Origin: Cavia porcellus
Lineage: Eukaryota > Chordata > Mammalia > Rodentia > Caviidae
NCBI RefSeq assembly: GCF_034190915.1
Contig: NW_026947507.1
Span: forward strand, 30,680,001 to 30,744,000
Length of the DNA: 64,000 bases
Direction: 5' to 3'
Under the pieces are notes generated by a model. It ran no database searches, was not told where the DNA came from, and saw only the letters and a program-made list of their open reading frames with translations. Position 1 is the first letter of the stretch; each line of letters opens with the position of its first letter. This document shows positions 58,936-64,000 of the stretch, in pieces. A program made the position numbers and the translations under genes.

Positions 58936-60534
58936 ATGCAGAAGGGTAGCACTCTTCCTAGGTAGAAAAACAACACTACTTAATTTGATTTTTAATACTG
59001 TAGGATGACCTAGAAGCAATAGTGAAATCATAATTAATCATGGCACATTTTTTCATCCTTTTCAGTTATCAAAAAGGACATCCCGCCCCTTCCCAAAGCC
59101 CAAGTCTCCTTCAGAAGATACCAATCTTGTCAAGTTAGATACTCATAATTTGAGTATCACAGGCCAAAAGAAATGTCATTGGTGAAATTAGATGAATTCA
59201 TAAAATCACATATCATCCAGTTTAGTAAAAGTTCCCCTAACAACACACTGACAAAACAGAATAAATTTGAGATAAAAATAATCTATTCATTAAGAAAGAA
59301 GTATTTTTTTAAAAATATATACATTATAAAAGACATTCTGCTAAGCACTGCCATAGGGCAAAATAGAGTGTAATTTGATGCAGGCAGCATAAGACAATTA
59401 CACTATTGTCTGTGGTCTGAAGTAGTTTGTGAAATGCACCATGGAGACATACAGTACGGGCCTAGATTTTGGAAGAAGGAGCAGTGACATCTGTTACGGG
59501 GAATCAGGGAGGCCTTAGCAAAAACAAAGAAAACTAATTTGGCCCCGAAGAATGAGTACATAAAGGCCTATCTGTTCATTTTGTTTTGATTTTGGCTAAA
59601 AAACTCATTGATTATTGTCAGAGTTTTGAAAATCTAAATACTTAAAGGAAAAAGCAATTGCCTAAAAATCTCACTATCAGAATAAAAGTGTAATTAAAAC
59701 GGTTTGATTTCACTGTAACCTATCTCTGTGTTGCTTCACATACTTCAAAAAATAATGCATCCTACCCTTTCACATGTTGCTTTTTAAAGTTAATATGATG
59801 TTAATTATAACTCTAAAGTTAATGTCTGTTTACCCACCATTTTGTGTTCTAAACACTGTGTTCCAACTCCTTATAGAAAATACAATTCTGTAGGCAATAT
59901 CTTATTTTTACGATCATAAGGCACACAGTAAGCAGTCTTTCTTGTCAGCCTTTGTTGACGTTTCACATTTCTGAAGGATATATTATTAGTGAAAAGGCTT
60001 ATTTTTAGGGTTAACAGATCAAATTGTGAATTTTTTCACGCTAGTGATATGCAGATTGGTGAATAACAAGATAGAGGTGAGGGTAGAGATATTTAACAGG
60101 GTAAAAGGAGCATAAAAATTCAAATAGCAAGAGAGGTAGAAATCTGAAATTTATGTGTAGAGGGTCTAGCTCTCCACTTTATCTGGAGGAGAGTGTTCCT
60201 GCCACAGTGCTGTAAAAGGAAATGGCAGAAATATCCTAAAGCAAGGGTTAAATGTTCTGAACTAGAATATTAGTTTAATTTTTAAGATAATTTGCCATTC
60301 AATTTTTAAATTGACACATGAAAACATAATGCTCTATATACTGCATATTTATGTGATTTTTATCTAGATATGCATTAAACAGTATTTAATCAAGATAAGC
60401 CTTATGTTGAAATGTTCAAAAATCTTTCTACTGGCTTTTTGAAACATACATTCATTATTTTGTTCTAAGCGCAAAAAAATTCAAAAGAATAATGAAATCT
60501 AAAAATCTTTTAAACATAAGGTATGATCACAAAA
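58936..60534. other. Unique AT-rich DNA
   Basis: Nothing recognised on either strand. Confidence 0.5.
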
Positions 60535-60760
60535 TACAGTGAGTATTCAAAGTGTTTAAAATTTATTAGTGGGAGATACATTGCCATTAATCCCTTGGAA
60601 ATTTCTCCTCCTTGCTCCAAACATGCTTAACCCACTGCTCATGCCATTTGCTGAAGCAGTTCTGGAAATCCTCTTTTGTGTCTTTTCGTGGCTACCTTGA
60701 TGTTCTAAATTGATTCAAAACATTTACAGCAATTTTTTTCAAGTAAAAAGATTATGGCGT
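60535..60760 (-). pseudogene. Mariner-like transposase C-terminal relic, minus strand
   Basis: Translating the minus strand from about 60688 leftwards gives DFQNCFSKWHEQWVKHVWSK, resembling the C-terminal segment of mariner-family transposases (FxxCFxxWxxRWxKCI). A GGGATTAATGGCAATGTATC block and AT-rich 3' flank follow to about 60540. Stops lie upstream. The 3' flank and coding end are matched, inverted, by the copy at 60830-61065. Confidence 0.65.
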
Positions 60761-60829
60761 GTCGCATGTTTTTCAGCAGAACTGGCACTGTGAGATGTCT
60801 GGATCTTCCCTAAAGCCACAATGATCATA

Positions 60830-61065
60830 AAGGTGTGTAATGCATTCAGGAAATCAAGGCAGCCAGGACAGAGCAATTCAATTGTAGACCTAATGCAAGA
60901 GGACTTCCAGGATCGCCTCAGAAAGCGACAAGAACAATAGCAGTATTCAAATTGGGAATATTTTGAGAGGGATTAATGATAATGTGTCTTTTACTACTAA
61001 AATCTTTTTAAATGTAAACATTCATTGCATTTTGTGACCATGCCTCATAGCATTCAGTCTTTGTT
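60830..61065 (+). pseudogene. Mariner-like transposase C-terminal relic, plus strand
   Basis: From about 60898, translation reads EDFQDRLRKRQEQ, a stop, then YSNWEYFERD, the same C-terminal segment including the GxYFExD-like end of mariner-family transposases. It continues with GGGATTAATGATAATGTGTC, corresponding to the minus-strand partner. More diverged than its partner and clearly dead. Confidence 0.6.
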
Positions 61066-61510
61066 TTGTTAAAGTTGCTCATTATTCTCTAAGAGAATAT
61101 AAACATAAACATAATGCTCAAAGAGAATATAAATAGAAACATCACTACGTATGTACATTTACAAGACAGTTTCTTCTTTCTTCTTTCATGATTTTGGCTA
61201 ACGATGAATGAAAAAATGAAGTCTTTTCTTACAATTTAGCTGTTGTTGCTTTGTGTCTCTAAAGCTTCATTTTTGGTTCAGCGCTACAGCATTTCTTTTG
61301 AGGTCTTCTCACAGTTCTTCCCACACTTTGTTACCCCTGCTGATTGACTACATGGTTCACGCCTTTTGTCAGATACAGGCTGCCTTAATGTAGAGTAACA
61401 CCAGTCAGAGGCAGGAGCAGTCATCACTCATGGTTTGTAAACTTGCCACCAAAATCCACAGTGTAGCCTTAGTTTATTTTTAGTCTTTGACATTTGTAGG
61501 ATATGAGAGT
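61066..61510. other. Unique DNA
   Basis: No feature recognised, apart from a near-repeat of ATAAACATAATGCTCAAAG / GAGAATATAAA words at 61095-61135. Confidence 0.45.
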
Positions 61511-61564
61511 TCTCTGTCTCTGTCTCTGTCTCTGTCTCTGTCTCTTTCTCTGTCTCTGTCTCTT

Positions 61565-61612
<48 letters not shown>
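61511..61612 (+). repeat. TCTCTG and TC compound microsatellite
   Basis: About nine TCTCTG-type hexamers with TCTCTTTC interruptions, then about 20 pure TC units to 61610. The Leu-Ser and Arg-Glu repeat frames over it are artefacts. Confidence 0.97.
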
Positions 61613-61615
<3 letters not shown>

Positions 61616-61834
61616 TCTTTCTCTTTTTGTCTCACCCTCCCTCCCCTTTTCTATTTGGCAGACTCCGTAGAATTGCTTGCAATAAATGGATGCACCTTAA
61701 AACCGTACCCTTAAATGAAATAAATCGAATACACATGTGTCAGTACCCCATTGTTTCTCTGGTATGAGAAACTGAAAATGTCATAAAGACCAAAGCATAT
61801 AATAGGTACTGTGAAATAGGAACAAAATGTTCAG
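61613..61834. other. Unique DNA between microsatellite and L1
   Basis: No feature recognised. Confidence 0.4.
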
Positions 61835-62075
61835 ATGTGGAGGGGAACAAAGACAGGGGAGGGGGAAGGTTAAAAAAAAATACCAACCAGAAAAGAGAGA
61901 AAATAGAAACAAAGTTTTTGCAAATGGAGTGGGGACTAGTGAGTGAAGGGAGGCAGGAGAATGGGAAATAAATAGGAAACAGGTTATACTGAATTCAAGT
62001 ACAAATTCTCTATGATGAATGTAATCATTATATATACCTAAAATGTACCAATAAAATCCAATTGGAAAAAATAAT
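61835..62075 (+). mobile_element. L1 3' end, plus strand
   Basis: A purine-rich tract (GGGGAACAAAGACAGGGG ... GGGAGGCAGGAGAATGGG) followed by AATTCTCTATGATGAATGTAATC and TACCTAAAATGTACCAATAAAATCC, the forward form of the motif seen reversed at 2.3, 36.8 and 39.5 kb. AATAAA lies at about 62050. 5' truncated to about 240 bp. Confidence 0.72.
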
Positions 62076-63639
62076 TGCTTATGGAAAATATTCCCTATAA
62101 AAATTTTGGCACAATGTTTTCCACTTGCGTATGCTAATATGGCTTACCATTCCGTTAGCTTTACAAGTCTGACTTACTAAGGCCTTTCCCTCATTATAAC
62201 TATTATTTTTTTGGTTTTACCCCAGGCTGCCTTCTGGTATCCATCTCCAGTCCTTTCTGATATCCATAAGACGCATATTTATTTTACATTCCTTAAACAT
62301 CATTGTCGTGGTGACTTTTGGAATAATTTCCCACAAATTAATTTTCTCATACATATAGCGTAAGAAATATAATATGAAGTAGCAGAAAGGCAGAAGGAAA
62401 TGAAAAAAAAAACCCACACGTTGACTTAAAATCTAAAATGTTAAAAATACCAAGTGCTATTCTAAAAAAAAAAAATAAAGGTATTAGCAGATGATATTCA
62501 AAGATATATTCTTTTTTACTAAAATGACAAAAAATCCAGTTCACATTTGTTCCTCTAATGAGAATGTTGTAAAATATGAGTTTTAATGGATTATATTAAT
62601 TTTAAAATACCTACATAAAATTTCAACTCTTCCAACTTATTAAAATATAAAATCGTTTTTGAGAAAATGTTTGGTTTTGCTCCCCTTAAGTCTTGCCCCA
62701 CCAAGTCCCAACTTTTATTTCTTTTGCTACCTGAAGCCTGATTCCTTGAAGTGCTTGCAGATAACCCTTGAGCTAGAAAAAATAGTTATTGAGTGCAAGA
62801 AGATGATTGTAATCAATCCCAACCAGGCTCATTGTCCTGGGCTGTGATAAATTGGGTATTGAACATGTTATCCAGTTCCGACCACGCAAAGGTAATCAGA
62901 GTTAACTGATCAGCATTGCTCTTTACCCGTTCTTTCCCTACTTGAAATGCTGATGTGTAGAAGTGTAGCAGCAACTGTCTTTTTGTGACCAGGAGACAAA
63001 AATCAACAAAGTATTGATGTCAGATGAAAAAAAGAAGACTGTGTTTCTGAAAGCATAACTCCATAGCTCTACAATCCTTTGATTTCTGTTGTTCTGTTCC
63101 TGTTTGTGTGAAAAAGGGCCATTATTAATTTTATTAACTATAGAAAGTTTGCTTCTTTTATTTTCAGCTGAAATTATATTCTAGTTAATCTAAGTTTTCT
63201 GGTTTTGTTATAATTATCTTTTATATGACACGAGCAACTCTTCAAATACTGTTAATTTCACATTTTTATAGATTTTGCATTACTCTTTCAGATATTGATG
63301 ATTCTCTCTGATTATTTTAGTTGTCTCCAAACACCTGTCATAAAATCACACATTTATCCTTATTAGTGTCATAATTTTACTTGTGTAGTTCCTTATTTAA
63401 TGCCTGTTTCATGCCATCTCTATATAGTGTTCTAAACTATAGAACACAAGACATCCCGTAAAGTTTGACCTGATCTGTGAATTTAATGCAATAATGCACA
63501 AATTCATTGCCATAAATTTGCAAGAGTGGTTCCAGTGAGGAGGTGATGTTCTTATTATTAGCAGTTCCTCAAAGAAAACAGATTAGTTCTACAGACTCCA
63601 AAAGTAGCGCACAGAATGTGATAATGCCTACAAAGGTGT
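62076..63639. other. Unique AT-rich DNA
   Basis: No exon, repeat family or RNA gene recognised. Frames of 62-66 codons lack motifs. Confidence 0.45.
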
Positions 63640-63800
63640 GAATAAAATCTTTGGAAAAAGGGAAGGGGACCAAGAGATGGAGGAGAGGGGGAAGTAAAGA
63701 AAGGAAAGGGGATAAAAAAGAATTAAGATGAATTATGTACATCTACCAACTCCTCGTGATGAATGTAACCATTATGTACTAATAAAATAATTTCACTACT
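63640..63800 (+). mobile_element. L1 3' end, plus strand
   Basis: A purine-rich tract (AAAAAGGGAAGGGGACCAAG, GGAGGAGAGGGGGAAG) then TTATGTACATCTACCAAC, CCTCGTGATGAATGTAACC and ATTATGTACTAATAAAATAA, with the polyadenylation signal at about 63780. It is the same 3' end type as 61835 and the nearest of the copies to its reverse at 2.3 kb. Confidence 0.75.
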
Positions 63801-64000
63801 ACAATAATTCAAAAAAATACCAATCCTTCAAAACCATTAAAACTTTTGAAACAAATAGAAAGGTGAGTTCTTTTCTACTCCTATTTCTATATCTATTTCT
63901 TTCTAACTCCAGTGGAAGTGAGGAACAAGTAACTGTGTCTTGAGCTAAGGAAAGGAAATTTCTTAAAATGCCCTTAAAAAAATGCTACTCAACTTCCAGT
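63801..64000. other. Unique AT-rich DNA to window end
   Basis: Nothing recognised. Confidence 0.4.

Noticed and set aside
58681..59031. 116-codon minus-strand frame as a gene
   Set aside because: The central part is an old L1 fragment and the rest is AT-rich flank.
61428..61714. Leu-Ser repeat (plus) and Arg-Glu/Thr-Glu repeat (minus) frames
   Set aside because: Produced by translating the TCTCTG/TC microsatellite.

Overview
This window looks like non-coding mammalian nuclear DNA, most likely from a rodent. It is AT-rich throughout. I found no convincing protein-coding exon, rRNA, functional tRNA, CpG island or CRISPR array. The open reading frames present are short (at most about 145 codons), and those I could interpret run across recognisable repeats, microsatellites or unique AT-rich DNA. 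The rodent call rests on three things: tRNA-Ala-derived ID SINEs, B1 (7SL-derived) SINEs, one with the internal near-duplication of about 29 bp known from rodent B1, and B1-ID fused dimers. The dimers hint at the squirrel / mountain beaver / dormouse side of the rodents, but the species cannot be fixed by eye. All family names are from memory of consensus sequences, not from a database search.

Layout. 1-9.9 kb: a MaLR-type LTR, an L1 3' end, a MIR, an ERVL-like LTR and an L1 fragment in otherwise unique DNA. 10-11 kb: an L1 in two oppositely oriented parts, the pattern left by twin priming. 12-15 kb: ID, B1-ID and B1 SINEs and a short TTTAACC-like repeat. 16-22 kb: old L1 and MIR fragments and copies of an unresolved ancient repeat. 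24-29 kb: SINEs, microsatellites and MLT1-type LTRs. 32-34 kb: an old L1, then a 533 bp LTR-like insertion flanked by exact 6 bp repeats. 35-40 kb: the densest cluster (B1, B1-ID, L1 3' ends, a MaLR LTR, and a recent ID SINE with a perfect 13 bp target-site duplication). 40-49 kb: DNA transposon relics (a complete short hAT-like element and two Tigger/pogo relics with transposase remnants). 50-58 kb: SINEs, MaLR LTRs and long unique stretches. 60-64 kb: a back-to-back pair of mariner-like transposase relics, a TC-rich microsatellite and two plus-strand L1 3' ends.

No genes work together here. The most useful larger-scale signal is orientation: most recognisable LTR and L1 pieces lie on the minus strand, which would fit an intron of a plus-strand transcription unit, though the counts are small. 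I did not find a previously undescribed biological system; the second-look items are mainly records of transposition.
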